A DNA stretch of 64,000 nt, from contig CAXHWN010002588.1 of the NCBI GenBank assembly GCA_964020975.1, forward strand, positions 1,814,310 to 1,878,309, given 5' to 3'. The translations under genes were made by a program, and so were the position numbers. Shown in pieces: positions 1 through 12,239 of this stretch (within the stretch, counting starts at the first letter, position 1; every line of letters starts with the position of its first letter). The notes beneath the pieces are model-generated. The model was not told the origin of the DNA. It ran no database searches and saw nothing but the letters and a program-made list of their open reading frames with translations. Source of the stretch: Hermodice carunculata (Eukaryota; Annelida; Polychaeta; Eunicida; Amphinomidae).

Positions 1-599
1 GTGGCCCAAATGTGACCTACATCGCCCAAAGGGCGGAAGGCATGCTGGGGGGAGGGGGTCTGGGGGCATTACCGCCCACCCCCACCCCCCCGCCGGAAAA
101 AAATGAATTTGAACATGCAAAATGGTTTATCTGGGGAGTTTCGAGTATCTTGCCTTCACATGGTTGATGAAATCACAACATTTTAGTCATTATTGTACTG
201 ATTTGGCTATTTTGCCTCAGGTTGTACAAAAAGCTAATGAAAATTAGCAAAAATTAGTAAAAAATGAATTTAAAAAATATCGCCATGTTATCTACTTTCC
301 ATGGTGGACCACAACTTGATAATAGCAGATATGCAAATATGAAATCGAGAACAATATTAAGTTGCTTTGCACAGGTTTGTGGTTGAAATGCTTTAATTAT
401 TTGTGAATTACGATTGCTCTAAATTTTCATAAAATTAATATATAAAAAATATAAGCACCAAAGGCGTAATTTTATAACTCCAGGGACCTGCTTTATATAA
501 TTTGCAGGTCCCTGATAACACTAAGATACTTAAACTATAAATATATGAAGCGGTCCCTCTCCACTACTCCCACCTCATGCATCAAGAATGATTTCACTT
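1..599. other. AT-rich sequence without a recognised gene
   Basis: No convincing coding or RNA gene is visible. The only local structure is an 11-bp perfect inverted repeat, CAGGGACCTGC at 481-491 and GCAGGTCCCTG at 504-514, with a 12-base AT-rich loop. It could be a small transposon hairpin; no partner copy was noticed elsewhere in the window. Confidence 0.6.
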
Positions 600-1511
600 T
601 ATTATGTCTATGTGCCAACACAGATATATTGATTTTCTAGGAATTCTTTGTTTCTTTGTTTCTTTCTTTTTTCCTTTATCTTCTTTACAAGCAAAATTGT
701 CCGACATTTCATTTGAAAAGTATTACACGTAAAAACTCCAAACTTGGCATGATTATACTTCCATACACGAAGTCTTGAGTTTTTTAAAGAGGTTCAACGG
801 TTCTGAAAATTATGCAAATAAGGGCCATTTGAAAATTTAAATATTAGATATCTTCAAAATTATAATAGGTACAAGTAACCAATCCAACTTTAATTATTAT
901 ATTTGTAACACTGCACATTTTTGTAATTTACATGTGACCTCTAAAGGTCAAAGGTCAAGGTCATTTGAGCCTTTGAAATTTTCATAGTCATAAGTCGTCA
1001 ATGTTCATCCAATTTTGATCATGTTGGGCTCATATTGTAGCTATCGCAATCCTGTACATTTTGGTAATTTACATGTGACCTCTAAAGGTCAAAGGTAAAG
1101 GTCATTTGGACCTTTGAAATTTTTATCTAGCCATAACTCAGTCAATTTGTATCCAATTTTGATCATGTAAGGCTCAAATTGTAGGTATTACAATATTGCA
1201 CATTTTTGTAAGAACCTGTAACCTCTAAAGGGTAAAGGTCAAGATCATCTGGCCCTTTGAAAGTTTCATCTTGCCATCACTTGTCAATTTTCATCTGATT
1301 TGGTTCATGTTGGGCTTAAATTGTGGGTATTGTAACACTGTACATTTTTGCAATTTACATGTGACCTGTAAAGGTCGAAGGTCAAGGGTATTTTGACTTT
1401 GAAATATTCATCCAGCCATAAGCTTCATGGAATGTGAAGTACCAAAGGATAAAAAAGTTGTAGCCCGTAATATTTATCACTTTTGAAGGCACAGACAGAT
1501 TTACTTTGAAA
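600..1511 (+). mobile_element. Hairpin-ended element, family B, copy 1 with ~144-bp satellite core
   Basis: The left end (about 601-628) is an imperfect hairpin (TATGTCTATGTG / CACAGATATA). It is followed by a T/C-rich run of TTTC-like units (about 640-685), then a block mentioning tccaaacttggcatgatta. About four tandem units of roughly 144 bp run from about 880 to 1430, each with AAGGTCAAAGGTCA and the phrase ccaattttgatcatgt. The right end reads CACAGACAGATTT near 1490-1503. The same end sequence, satellite and hairpin occur in reverse orientation at 62671-63855, which is what defines the element. There is no open reading frame, so it is non-autonomous. The transposon class is unknown. Confidence 0.65.
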
Positions 1512-1727
1512 ATAACATTCTTTTTTTAGTTTTGAAAATGTTCTTACATTTATTTAGTACACCCTGGCAGGTTCTGCATGGGAATAGGTATAATCATGGT
1601 ACAGTAGTACCTGCAATTATCGACCTGGCCAAATTCTGTAGCATCAAGTACTGTGATGCAAAATTTTGCTAGTACAATGCACAAAAATAATAATAATAAA
1701 ATTAAAGAAAAACAAAAAAAAAAAAAA

Positions 1728-1806
1728 ACAAACAAACAAACAAACAAACAAACAAACAAACAAACAAACAAACAAAAACCAAAAACAAAACAAAACAAAA
1801 CAAACA
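1728..1806. repeat. (CAAA)n microsatellite
   Basis: About fifteen CAAA units follow an A-run and end in CAAAA variants. Short open frames across it on both strands are translations of the repeat and are not genes. Confidence 0.95.
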
Positions 1807-1865
1807 AAGGTCGTTCAAATCAACCGTTACCAAGTTGTAAGACAAAGCTAACATAAATGCTGGCC

Positions 1866-3640
1866 ACTGTGTGCCGTTACTTTGCAGTAAAGTCAACTCA
1901 AACACAGCATTTTATTTCAACTTGTCTGGACGGTCAACTTCTTGGACCGGGGAAAAAGCATAGTGCCACGATGGGTGCGGTATCGGTATCTAGTATCGCT
2001 AGGCTTCAGGTGTCCATTCTCCGAGCTACCAGAGCAAACAGTCCTTGACCTATTTTTAAAAGATTACTTACAATCTAAAATTTAATCTGCACGCTCAGTT
2101 GTGTCTCAACCAGTTAGCATCGTTAGTTATTAATCCAAATGCAACATGAAGGCGTATGCATAACGCACGTCCATTTAAACACGGCGCAATGCATTGTCGG
2201 AACAGGACAATCACAGCGAATCGTGGCCACGTGTTTTCAGCACAGTTCCAGGTGTCCGTTCTCCGAGTTACCTGGGCAAACGGTCGTTTAAATACTTTTA
2301 AAACATGACTTACTATCTTAACTCTAATCTGCCCGCTCGGTTGTGTCTGAACCAGTTATCGTCGTCAGTTACAAATCCAATGCGACACGGCACGCTGGAG
2401 CGTCGTTTTGAACATTGCGCAATTAATGCGCATTGTTTGCTGGACAGTCTCACAAAAGTACACTTGATTTGGATATCAAAGTGAATCGCGGCCACAGCAT
2501 ATATATTCTTAATGTTCTGAAATAATTGCAAAATATATATATATTTGGATCCATATATTTTAAGCCTCTCCCCACCACCATGCGGCAAGATCGTCTCAAT
2601 GCTTATTCACAAACCATTGGCACTGAGTGCAGAAAACTCATTATTTTCACAATGGCAGCCATGTCGATTGGACATTTTGAAAGGGGTAGAGTCCAGAATA
2701 TATGTGTGATTAGTGTTCGGGGAAGGTTAATTTGTCGAATGAATGTAATGTACAATATATGGTGGGACTTTTCCAGAATGAGCATTACCTGAAAATGCAA
2801 ATACAATGGCAAACAGTGACCAGTTGTAGGCCCCAGAAATAGTATCTGGTATCAGATGTAGAAGTCGCCCTGAGGCAATAAAATAAGGGTCAGCAATTGG
2901 CTGAGTGGCAGGAGCCCTACTGCGTCTGAGACAATGCTCAATGGAGAAGGTTGTCCCGATAGTGGATACAGGTCCGAAAGTACTGGCGATTTTTATATAG
3001 GTGGTAAATATGATTGCGTTTTGGAATTTTCGAGGTTGTGCCTGTAGTGTTCTGCAATGCACCATGTTCAAAATAGTGCAGGATTCGAGGTATGTGTTGC
3101 ATTTAGATTTGTAACAAACGATGACAACTGCTTAAGACACAAGTGAGACGGCAGATTAAGTACAGTACTTCATGTTTTAAAAGTACTTTAACTACCGTTT
3201 GCCCGGGTAACGGACATCTGGGACACAGCAAAATATTACGATAACGATCACCGAACAACAAGGGCTATGCTGTTTCACCGAACATCAGTGGCTATGCAGC
3301 TATGACAAGTTGAAATAAAATGCTGTGTTCGAGTTGACTTCACTGCAAAATAACAGCACATGAAGGCCGCTTTCTAGACAAACCTTTCAACTGAGGCTAT
3401 GGCAATACTGTTTCACCGTACATTCGTGACTATGGCCTATGCAGCTGTGCTTTTTCTCCGGCCCAAGTTAACCCTTCACTGCCGACAAGTTGAAATGAAA
3501 TACTGTGAATTTTTATTAGGAAGGGCGGTTTTTACCTTTTTTTTTAACTGTATGTTTCATATAATGTGAATGTGTTTGAGTTGACGTGACGGCGAAATAA
3601 CGGCACACGACGGCCACTTTGTCGATAAAATCTTTCAGCC
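1866..3640. mobile_element. Foldback-type element with long inverted ends and repeated end blocks
   Basis: The left end block (1866-1925, with gtcaactcaaacacagc and atttcaacttgtc) reappears inverted at about 3300-3390 (gacaagttgaaataaaatgc, cgagttgact) and again at about 3565-3635. An inner block (2008-2130, with ggtgtccattctccgag) is repeated in direct orientation about 242 bp later (2250-2385) and inverted at 3100-3230 (gcccgggtaacggacatc). The element is therefore inverted-repeat bounded, with tandem amplification of subterminal blocks. The 2.5-3.1 kb centre has only short open frames with no recognisable transposase. Mutator-like or foldback non-autonomous origin is an inference; exact ends and target duplication were not resolved. 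Confidence 0.65.
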
Positions 3641-5189
3641 AGCGTCGCACAATTTTTATTAGGGAAGGGCGGCTTAAAACATTTGTTTTATTTTATGTTT
3701 CAGAAAGAAAAAAAAACTTTTAGGGTTGGGACTGTGCCCTTTTCAACTTCTGTGGGGTTGGTCAGGCTATAGGAACCACACATATACTTCTATTAGGCCT
3801 TAGGTAACTTGGACATTAGTTGAAACATGATTAAAATGGATATTCCTTCTCCTTTTACACATTACGTCCTTTGACGTCAGTAACGCACCTGTTAAGAGGA
3901 AAAAAACCATTCCAAATGCGAGGATCTGGCAAAACGGTACGGTTACCCTGGCATTTAAATCTTTCTTTTACATGGTTCAGTATTGCATCCAAGTGTTTCA
4001 TTACTGTTTTCAGCCTGATGAAAACTGTCAAGACGTTTCTAACCCACCTTGTCAGAAGCTGCAGCAAATGGGAACAAAGACCGAACTAGAGCTGTTGCTT
4101 CACATATAAGTATACTCAAACAGTAGGAGTGACGTATAATAGATAAATATAATAATTCACTACCAATAGAACATCAAACTCATTACACCCAGCTCATAAT
4201 TATACCTGACCATCTTATAAAATTAATAGCAATACTGTATATACCGTAAATAACGGTATCAATAATATAATGCCCATAAAGATGTAAATTCGGTAATATG
4301 CAAAAGATATAACTTAATTATAAGCACCTGATACAAACTGTTGAGGAAAGCTTGAATTTTATAATGTGCATTGAAGACTGGAAAAAAAAACAATTTCATT
4401 GGACTCCTTTTCAGAAAAGGGGCACCAGAATACGATATTAATTCTGGACCTTTGGGTCAAGGATTTACCACGGGAAGTCCCAATATCATGCACTAAAGTT
4501 CATTTATTCAGGAATATCGATGGAAAGATTTATGATTAACTAACATAATCAAGTGTTTGGTGTTTTATTTTCAGGCAGCCCAGGCATGTAAACCAGCCAT
4601 GCCAGGGATTCAAAAGCTTTGGCAGCAGACTCTGTCGGTTGAGCTGCATTGCCCGGAGACGCACCAGTGCACATGCTATTCAATTTGAACTTTCACGCGC
4701 CAAAACAAAGAGCATTTTATTCAGTCAGTCTGCCATTGTTGAACAAGGCAGCGAATCTGCTGACCCGAGGATTGAAATACTTACCCTTTATGATTCTCCT
4801 GTGTTCCATTCGAGAACAAAGCCAAGGCTTTACCAAATCTTTCAGCTGGAGTTTATGGTACCACTATAAAGCCTAAAAATTCTGTTGCACGTTAGTGTCA
4901 GTGAGGAAATCTAGTGTTACAAAAGGAAGGGGCCAGCCCTTTCTTGCAGTGGAAGGGGTATGAACATCTGCGCCCTTCAAAAGATGCCGATACATTCTTG
5001 TTACACCAGCAACATTGTCGCTAAGTGTCTTTTCAAATATAAGTGTGATGTCCTTGTGCAAAGATTACTTATCAATATTTTTGTCTTAAAAACAAAATGT
5101 ACGGTTAGAAGTAGATATCAACTTCAAAAGTATAAATTTGACAATCCATAATCAAACTTCCATTGCAACTCCCGTCGGCTTTTATTGAA
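3641..5189. other. No recognised feature
   Basis: AT-rich sequence. Short open frames at 3855-4089 (both strands) and 4639-4876 have no domain I recognise, and overlapping frames on both strands argue against coding. Confidence 0.5.
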
Positions 5190-5730
5190 ATCAATAGGCA
5201 TGAATGCATCAAGCCACAACTACTCAAATTGAAAATTATTTAAAAATCAGGGATTCGAAACATCACCAACCAGTGAATAAGTTTGTTTCCCCGTCCACAA
5301 GGTACATTTCCACCAAATTTCATCCTAAATTGGGAAACGGTTTGGGAAAGTCGAAAATAGCGAAAACAAAGAAACATTCATGAAAAAAAAATTGCAAAGC
5401 CACCTGTTGAACAATTAATGTCTACTGCTCCCCAGAAGTGTCCCTATGCGATTTCAAAGCAATTGGCCAAGTGATTTTAATTTGTCAAAAAATAATTTAA
5501 TCATCAAAAATACAAAAAAATCAACGAAGTGTGATCATTTGAACAAACGTTGTAGAGATCTACTGAAGGTACATTCTCACAAAGTATGACGTGAATCTGG
5601 CTAAATGTAGAAGTTGAACATGTCAACTGTTGACGACGGACAGTCGGACGACAGACGGACAACGGACGGACAAAGACCCACCACATAACCGCACCTGACT
5701 GCCAAATCAGTTGAGGTTAAAACTAAAAAA
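5190..5730 (-). repeat. Interspersed repeat family A, copy 1
   Basis: Read on the minus strand this matches the other family A copies. It contains the phrase for 'caattgctttgaaatcg...agggacact' (plus: cgatttcaaagcaattggcc at about 5449), a 'CCGTCCGTTGTCCGTC'-type run (5636-5675 on plus as its complement) and an end hairpin around 5690-5715 (tcaactgatttggcagtcag on the minus strand). It carries no open frame with a known domain. Such TCAGCTGA plus CCGTCC repeats are common in marine invertebrate genomes; the mechanism of spread is not evident. Confidence 0.65.
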
Positions 5731-6769
5731 CAATTATACTTATTTTGACGCACATTGACCCAAACATGATTCTTTCAGGCTTAACCTAATACCGTGACTT
5801 TGACGCAACTCCGAGCTCTTCAGTTAACGTATGCAAACGGTATACACGTATTTATACTAACAAATTTAAACAGTGTGCTTGTATGGTCTGCAACAAATAC
5901 GTTTTGAGTGCAACATAATGCATTCTTAAACATTATTTTCTTTATCCTCATGTATGGTGCAAAACGACACCAGATGAAGACCTATCAACAAACTGTTTCT
6001 GGATACCATTTGCTGCAAGAGGATCATGAAAGAGTGACATCCTATATACCGTTATCTATCGATACGATCAGCATACACCAACTATCACAGATGTATGCAT
6101 TCCTAATATAATAAACCTATCGACGCACTTGTCCGCAAAACTTTGCAGAATCTGTACTCACTAATGACAAAAGTGAGAGTTCAGAATAAACACCAGTATT
6201 TGGGGCAAAATGCAGGTTTGCTAAATTTTGATTTATCTTGAAAAAATGTAAAGATAGAAATGACTAATACCTTGTGCTATCGTGATCTCATTACATTTAT
6301 CTGCAAAAACGTATCAGGCATTCGTCTATGAAGTATTGCTTGGGGGGGTTGAGGGGGGTCTTGTTTTGGGGTTTGTGGGGGGTCTTTTGCTTTTTTGGAG
6401 GTGTTTTGCTTTGTTTTGTTTTGTTCTTACAAAGATGATAGAACAGGTAGGAAAATATTTTTGAAAAAGATCAAATTTGCGGAAGCCTTCATTTTTGATG
6501 CGCATTAAAAAACCCAACTGATCATTTCTTAGAAAATCCTTATAAAATTACATCAAGGGCTTTGCTGCATATTCATAAAATGATTCATTCTGAAAATTCG
6601 CCGGTGAAAATATGTGGACCGTTGCTTCTGCGAGTCACCTACTCCTGGACTGGCAAATCGTTAAATTATATTCCTTTTATATATAATATTGACAGGACTA
6701 TTCTATTAGATGATGACTTTGTACCTTTTCCAAGAATGGAAACGTGTGATGGCAATAATGAAACTCTGA
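5731..6769. other. No recognised feature
   Basis: AT-rich sequence with a G/T-rich low-complexity run (about 6345-6425). Frames through that run are translations of simple sequence. Confidence 0.5.
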
Positions 6770-7248
6770 AGGCTACTCTGCAACCGAAAAGCCAATTGCT
6801 TCGAAATTGCATGGGGACACTTCTGGGGACTCTCAGACCTTAATTTATTCAACAGGTGGCCGTGCATTTTAAAAAACAATTTTTTGTGTGTTTGTCCTAT
6901 TTTTGACTTCTCCAAAGTCGTCACTCAGATTGTTCTCAGTCTTGGTGGAAGTGCAGCATGTGGGAGGGGAAAACAAAGTTATCCACCAGGTGGTGATACT
7001 CTAGATCTCTGAGTTTGAACGACTTTTTTTAATTTCGGGCCTGTCATTTAATGCTTGTACTCCTATTGATTTTCATGTTAGTCAATGGGGCTTGCAATGA
7101 AAATTCTCATTTTTGACTTCTCCAAAACCGTTAACCAGATTAATTTCAAACTTTCTTGGGATGTACCTTGAGTAGGTCTCTACCAGGTTCTTCACATGGT
7201 CACGCTCTATTGATTTGAGGATATATTATTTTTTTTTCTTTTTTTTTT

Positions 7249-7323
<75 letters not shown>

Positions 7324-8080
7324 TTATTCAACGTATTAACAAAATCTTAAAAAGCTTTTTCTCCGAAACCGCCAACCCAATTGTTTTGAAATTACATCGG
7401 GACCCTCTGGGGACCCTCAGAACTTTATTTGTTCAAGAGGTTGCGCTGTAATTTTTTGCTTTTTTTTAACAAATATTTGTGTGTTAAGGCTATTTTCGAC
7501 TTCATCTTGAGAACTGTCGATGAGATTGTTCTGAAACTTAGTGAATATGTAGCTTGTGGGATGGGTTAACAAATCTTGTTCACAAAATTGTGTTACTCTA
7601 TGTCTCAGATTTTAAACGAACTTTTCAGTACGAGTACTTTTCAGTTAATGCAGTCATTCTCATTGATTACTATATCAGTCAATGGGGATGGCCATGGAAA
7701 TACACATTTTCAACTTACCCAAAACCGTTGAACAGATTCACTTTAAACTTGCTGGGAATGTAACTTGGGAAGGTCTCTACCAAGTTTCTGCAAATTGTCA
7801 CGTTCCATTGATTTTCAGATTTTTGTGAATTTTTTTGGTTCACTTTTTTTGGCAAAATCTTAAAAAATCTTCAGATTTTAACGACTTAGTCAATTTGGGT
7901 GCTTGTCTATTCATACATGCATTTTTTTATTACCATGTAATTCAATGGGGATTACAATGGAAACTTGTCTTCATTTCCTCTCCAAAATCCTGATCTTCTA
8001 GACTAGAGTGGGACTCATTATGTGTTGAATGTTAAGGTTGGCTGAAGAAAAGCTGTCCACACAGCCTTCTTGTATACATG
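6770..8080 (+). repeat. Interspersed repeat family A, copy 2
   Basis: It carries the modules that define family A: 'gccaattgcttcgaaattgc' (6791), 'ccaattgttttgaaattaca' (7376), 'ctccaaaaccgttaaccag', 'gtctctaccaggttcttca', and 'gtcaatggggattacaatgg'-like phrases. It ends near 8030-8075 in an imperfect hairpin (ggttggctgaagaaaagctg / cacacagccttcttg). The modules recur about every 0.5-0.6 kb, so the repeat is itself internally repetitive. A (TTTA)n run sits inside it. Confidence 0.7.
7241..7325. repeat. (TTTA)n microsatellite
   Basis: About twenty ATTT/TTTA units follow a poly-T stretch inside a family A copy. Confidence 0.95.
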
Positions 8081-8925
8081 TATACAACTGAGTTTCACTT
8101 TGTTTCTTTGTATTAGCTGATGAATGATATTAAATTTTATCTGAATAAAATTGACATCAACAAGACTTATGCCAACACAAAATTTATAAATTTTATATTC
8201 CAAAGATACAGCGACAACCGCTTTCGATACTGAGGATTACACACTGAATGTTAGATTGTACACGAGCACAACAATGATATCCCATGTAATAATCGGTATT
8301 TGTCATCGAGCCTGTCTCAGGCCAGGCCACTAAGTGATATTTTCCACAAAAGCGTTTTCTGTTTGTCGCAAATCCAAGACCAAGGAAGACATATCCAGTG
8401 GCCCATTGGTATCTGTTACCGTTTCCACCTTCCTGAATAAAAACATGTTCCCATTATTTGTGTTTAAATATACCTCGTCTGATCTGCAGATTTCATGAAA
8501 TAAGCATGTAATCAATACTGCGACGATGTATTCATTTCAAATACCAACCGGGGCAACACATAGACAGATATCTACCTAAATATAACTTCCTTTCAACTGT
8601 ATTACACCCAGCCACCACATTGTTGTCTTTTCCGTCAGGTCGGTTCCATATTTGGCTGATCTTTGTTCGTCATGAACAGACCCTAAGCGAAATGTGCAAG
8701 TGTACACATGAAGTGCATTTCTGAAAGTTATGTATTCTAAGACGTTGCAGGAAGAGCGTGCGCAATGACTGCAGGGTTCAGCAACACACGCAGAAATCCT
8801 TCCTCTGAACGCTGCTTACTTTTGTTCAATTAAAATGTGCTTTGAAAAGGCACAAAGTGAAGATTACTTCAGATCACGTTTTGTACTTCTCTTGACAGAT
8901 GTATGGGGGACTGATACATGAAAGG
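8081..8925. other. No recognised feature
   Basis: Unremarkable AT-rich sequence. Minus-strand open frames at 8018-8203 and 8330-8515 are short and lack recognisable motifs. Confidence 0.5.
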
Positions 8926-9438
8926 AAAGTTTTTGTCCAGTGCATGGATTAAATTTGCCTGCACCAAGGCATTTGGCCGAAACATTGACACGCCAACAGG
9001 AGCGACATGCCACGACGGTTAACCAAGTATAGGGATCAAATGACCACGTAAAGCATTTTATATATTATACTCTCTAATCGCTGGTGTTAAACTTTTTTCC
9101 CCCCAAAAAATGAATGTCGTGTTTGTGTATCCATGCCGAGTATGATTACATTAGTCCCAAAGACATATTATATGAACAGCAAAAACGTTTCATGGCAAAT
9201 ATGGCCCCGAGGCCGATGTAATCATAGCCGGCATGGATGACACAATCACCACGTTCAATTCTTAAAAAGTCTCCCATCAGCGATCAGATAGTACAACACA
9301 TAAAATGCTTTGCGCGTTGACTTGATGCCTACAGTTAATAAACCGACGTGGCATGTTCTTCACGTTGGCTTGTGGGTGTTTAGAAACACGCTTTGGTGCA
9401 GGCAAATTTAACTCAAACACTGGCGTGGACAAAACTTT
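8926..9438. mobile_element. Long inverted-repeat (foldback/MITE-like) element
   Basis: The left arm runs 8926 to about 9157 and the right arm about 9211 to 9438; they are imperfect reverse complements over roughly 230 bp. Matching landmarks are AAAGTTTTTGTCC (left) with GGACAAAACTTTGT (right), aaatttgcctgcaccaag with its complement near 9395, acatgccac, aaagcattttat, and catgccgagtatgattaca with tgtaatcatagccggcatg. Similarity continues weakly across the short centre. No open frame is present. It would fold into one long hairpin, so it is either a non-autonomous DNA transposon or a source of double-stranded RNA. Confidence 0.8.
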
Positions 9439-10154
9439 GTAATATATATATATTTAATATAAGTATTAGATGGACCAATGCCTAAAATTGCAGTATAAGG
9501 GGGACCACACAAGTACCTAGTATAACTGGTATAATCCTAAAAAAATAAACTTAAGTAAAACCAATTTTTTTGTCCCATAAACTCTATATGAGACATATGT
9601 AAGCATATTTTTCCAGTATTAGGATGACCCTTTATGTATACATATAAGCATAATGATGACCAGAGTTAGATGGACCAATTTTTGGTCCCCTTAAGTCTGC
9701 GGTCTGCCTAAGTCTTATATATCATGTTTACATGAAACCCCAATTGCTGAAGTATTATTTATATATAATGTAAACTTTGGTTAGAAATTAGTTTACATGG
9801 TGTGACAACTAGTCACAATTCTGGGTAAGAAATCTTTGTTTAAGTGTGGGGGGGGGTAGCTGTTCGGTAGCCATTCGGTAGCAACGTCACATCTATAGGC
9901 TTGATGAATGGGAACACAACATAATAGTGTTCCAGTGATAGTATATTTATATCTCGAGAACAAAAGAAAATTCCGTTCATTGATAACATAAAATGTGTTT
10001 GTAAATCAGTTAACAAGCTCAAAAGATAAAGTTCCGGGAATTTTTGCACTCAAAGTAAAATCGGGCCAATATGATCCGTCTGTGAGACACGGGGAAACTG
10101 TGTGAAAGGGGTGATTTACACTCGCTACCAGCAGCGTGGGTGCGTTGGAAATGC
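9439..10154. other. No recognised feature
   Basis: AT-rich sequence with short scattered TATA-rich runs and no coding signal. Confidence 0.5.
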
Positions 10155-10730
10155 TCATTTCATCATGACAAATATTACACCAACAGGAGCAACAGTGTCA
10201 CATCTTCTCTGTGGTTTTCAGCACCCCAAGAACATCGGAATCCAATTTATCAACGCTCAATAGTTCATCCAGGCACTGTTTATGTCTAAACGTTTAAAAT
10301 AATTGACATGTCACATTCGATTCAAAATTTGGAAAGCTTTTCGCTTCAGCAGCCAAATGAATTTATAAACGGGTCATCAGCCGGAAACTATCAAACATTT
10401 TGCGCAGCCTCAAATTCCTGGACATGCTTTTTAATGCGATGGCGGCTGGTTGCCTATATCTTCATACGGGAAAGACAACCCACTTGAATATAAAGAATGT
10501 ATGAACGCGAAATATTAGCAATTGCATAAATACATACTGTGTAGCAAGTTCTTGCTTGTAATAACAAGACTTGCAGAATTTAGATGATCTAGTATATGCC
10601 CAAATGCGTAAAAAAAGCAAAATTCAAATTTAACCCTAATCTCAAAAAAGGATTCCAAGAAAAGTAACATGAAAAGGACAATTGTGGAAAGTACAAAGTT
10701 AGAAATGATACCCGATGACAATGTTGGCTT
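10155..10730 (+). repeat. Dispersed repeat R, copy 1
   Basis: This segment is collinear with 61225-61840 in the same orientation. Shared landmarks include aacaggagcaaca, aatttataaacgggt, gggaaagacaaccca versus ggtaaagacaactca, aaagaatgtatga, gcgaaatat, gcaaaattcaaattta and tacaaagtt. I estimate roughly three quarters identity by eye. No open frame is conserved between the copies, so a non-coding repeat is more likely than a duplicated exon. Confidence 0.65.
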
Positions 10731-10747
10731 TGTCAGCTGGAGATTAG

Positions 10748-10850
10748 CTAGCTTGCGCTGGGACACGGCTGAGATGTTGGAGCATGGGCAAGATGAGCCA
10801 GCTTGCGCTGGGACACGGCTGAGATGTTAGAACATGGGCAGGACTGGGCG
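10748..10850. repeat. Two-copy ~50-bp tandem repeat
   Basis: agcttgcgctgggacacggc followed by tgagatgtt and ag/ga-catgggca occurs at about 10750 and again at about 10800 with few differences. Confidence 0.85.
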
Positions 10851-12239
10851 CACCTGAACTGTCGCTGGTTCCGGTGGCGACTGCAGGGCTCGCAAGCTAT
10901 AGCCACGTGGGCAAGGAGGGAAATCTGAAAGATGAGTTTCATCATAGTAGCACCTGTAATTTCCGACAGACTATTGTTCAAATCTTTTTCAGTATACAGT
11001 GCAAGGAATGCAATTAAAGGAGAGCTTAGGGAGCACTCGTTCTTGTAGCCCGTTATGTACATAACACTCGGAAGACTCTTTTAGGTGTTGGATGGCCAGA
11101 AGTAGTTCCTTGGTCGTGTATCACAGGGCAGAGTAAAGGCATTGAGTACTATTTTTGGAATGTTATCAAGCAACATCTTCATCGAAAGTTGAGTAACATC
11201 GCCTATCCTATCTTCTCATTTATAAAATATTAAGCAAAGATATGATATATATATATTTGTGTGTATGTGTAAACAGTTGCTAGCAGTGATACTACAGGCT
11301 TAATAATGTGCATGTGCCTTTGATCCTGTAATTCATAAACTTCCGATTCTTAGGAACCTGTCTCTTTACTTATCTGTCAGGTCTGAATGGCAGGCAATTT
11401 GAAAGGTCAAGAGCATGAACGATAGTGAACCAAAATGCCACGACCCATGTGTCGTATCCAAGTAGGCAAATCCCCTGAGAGCAACAACAGATTTTACGAC
11501 AGACCACTTCGTAACATAAAGGCTAAAGCTATTTCTTCAGACACCAACATTGATCAGGGATGATCAATATATTAACGCGTTTTCAGTAGCTGACTCAAGA
11601 TTTGGGAGACTATTACCATCATAGTATTGCTACCTTTAGTGACCAGTATTGATCTTCCTCATCTTCCCCTGTCTATACGGCCTCTCTACTCCTTTACATA
11701 CCCTCCCGCCAATTTTGGTCAAGGGATAAAATCAGACTTGAAGCGTGTTTGTCGGCTGCTACACTGCGAGATACTACAAGGATCTATTTTGCGAAGTACA
11801 CCCTGGGCGCTCAGCGCCAATGACGTGCTGAGGAAAGCTATTGACTTAGTTCCATAATTTGACCTTTCAAGGTTTCAAATGAAATGTACTTGTGAAATGT
11901 ACATACAGAGCTCCCCATCTATAAAATTGTTCGATAGATCTGAGCCATGTAAACGCTAACCCCCAACATGCACCTCACGGTGGCGTTTACATGAAAAGGC
12001 GGGGTTTTTTTTAAAGATAACAGCTGCCAACCGATGTTAGCATCATGCTGAAATTGCAATTAGTGAAACACAACTTCTGTAAAGCCTAAAATTGGTTGAT
12101 ATGCTAACGGGAAACATATGTTCTTAAGGGTGATAGCATTTCATCTCCTAAACCCCAGAAAACTTCTTTTATAATTAATGTAACAAGCTAAGAAAGGTGG
12201 ATGTTTGTTCGCATTGGGAAATTAAAAAAAATCAAAACT
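10851..12239. other. No recognised feature
   Basis: Short frames at 10748-11062 (minus) and 11627-11857 (plus) show no domain I recognise. The first runs through the tandem repeat. Confidence 0.45.

Noticed and set aside
3855-4089. Overlapping 70-codon frames on both strands as a possible conserved exon
   Set aside because: Equal openness on both strands and no motif; no second copy seen.
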